Assembly: GCA_964617665.1 (NCBI GenBank)
Contig: CAZUAH010000621.1
Coordinates: forward strand, 1 to 7,864
Direction: 5' to 3'
DNA length: 7,864 nucleotides
Source: JADHUC01 sp964617665
Lineage (GTDB): Bacteria; Planctomycetota; Planctomycetia; Pirellulales; Pirellulaceae
The notes under the pieces were generated by a model, which did no database searches, was not told where the DNA came from, and worked only from the letters and a program-made list of their open reading frames with translations. Shown here piece by piece: positions 7,544 through 7,864 of this stretch; within the stretch, counting starts at the first letter, position 1, and every line of letters starts with the position of its first letter. A program made the position numbers and the translations under genes.

Positions 7544-7864
7544 TCAGTCAAGAGAATCTTGCTCAAACCGCTTCCGAAGCCTACTTCCGACTCGATTAAG
7601 CACCCGCCGCACGGTGGACCTCGAACGACCGACACGCTCGCCGATTTCCGAAGTGGAGTACCCTTCGAGACGGAGCAAGGCGATCTCTGCCTCACGCTCC
7701 TCAAGGTGGCCGAGCAGATCATCCAACTCACCCCGCAACACATCGGCAGAGGCCACGTCGGGCAGTTCTGTCAGGATTCTAGGCAGAATCTCGCCATCGG
7801 TAGCATGCACCTCGGGTGCACCAAAGTTGCTATAGCGTAAATATTCCGATCGTTCGGGTTTTGT
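7544..7864 (-). CDS. ECF-type sigma factor, C-terminal part (5' end outside window)
   Basis: The frame is open from the window edge to a TGA at 7544-7546, giving 106 residues. The C-terminal half reads as sigma-70 region 4: an acidic segment (LEEREAEIALLRLEGYS) leads into a helix-turn-helix (TSEIGERVGRSRSTVRRVLN) and a basic tail. This type of region 4 would contact the -35 element of target promoters. Region 2, which binds the -10 element and core polymerase, is expected beyond position 7864. A GTG at 7810 could only start an 88-residue fragment without region 2, so I read the gene as running off the edge. The kinase gene follows on the same strand after a gap of about 97 bp. In planctomycetes ECF sigma factors are often found beside Ser/Thr kinases, so regulation of one by the other is plausible but not shown here. 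A LuxR-type regulator with a similar helix-turn-helix is a less likely alternative. Confidence 0.84.
   Translation of the reverse strand, partial: TKPERSEYLRYSNFGAPEVHATDGEILPRILTELPDVASADVLRGELDDLLGHLEEREAEIALLRLEGYSTSEIGERVGRSRSTVRRVLNRVGSRLRKRFEQDSLD

Noticed and set aside
7538..7561. Intrinsic terminator after the sigma-factor gene
   Set aside because: The only stem is 5 bp (CAAGA/TCTTG with a 3-base loop), lies within the coding end, and is separated from the T6 run by about nine bases.

Overview
The window looks like chromosome of a planctomycete, probably from the Pirellulales group; the exact genus cannot be told. Three features suggest this. A secreted mosaic protein starts with an arginine-rich leader and a LEDRRMLS-type LEPR-XLL motif. 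A receptor-like Ser/Thr kinase has the N-terminal extension and PEGA-like outer domain common in this phylum. Immediately upstream of it lies the C-terminal half of an ECF-type sigma factor. All three genes are on the minus strand, so the locus reads from the right edge to the left. No RNA gene, insertion sequence, CRISPR array or plus-strand gene can be supported.

Layout in transcription order: (1) 7864-7544, the C-terminal part of a sigma-70-family regulator with a region 4 helix-turn-helix, cut by the window edge. (2) 7446-4792, an 884-residue transmembrane Ser/Thr protein kinase. It has a planctomycete N-terminal module, a complete kinase domain, one membrane helix and a three-part outer region: PEGA-like, SdrD B-like, and a concanavalin A/LamG-like jelly roll. 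(3) 4791-4530, a 262-bp gap with a weak hairpin and a perfect Shine-Dalgarno sequence. (4) 4529 to beyond position 1, a very large secreted or surface protein of more than 1509 residues. Its domains are LEPR-XLL leader, beta-propeller-like region, PKD, carboxypeptidase-regulatory-like, SdrD B with a jelly-roll insert, GEVED, CSLREA-like, and right-handed parallel beta-helix repeats that run off the left edge.

The most interesting point is that the kinase ectodomain and the giant protein share one unusual arrangement. In both, an SdrD B-like domain is opened after a GWEQxxP motif by a jelly roll of about 210-230 residues, and then closed by a final strand ending in FGNR. The two inserted jelly rolls do not look like the same subfamily. 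Sigma factor, kinase and giant exoprotein may therefore form one envelope-sensing and surface-display locus. That functional link is an inference from gene order and domain similarity; the domain calls come from reading the translated sequence.
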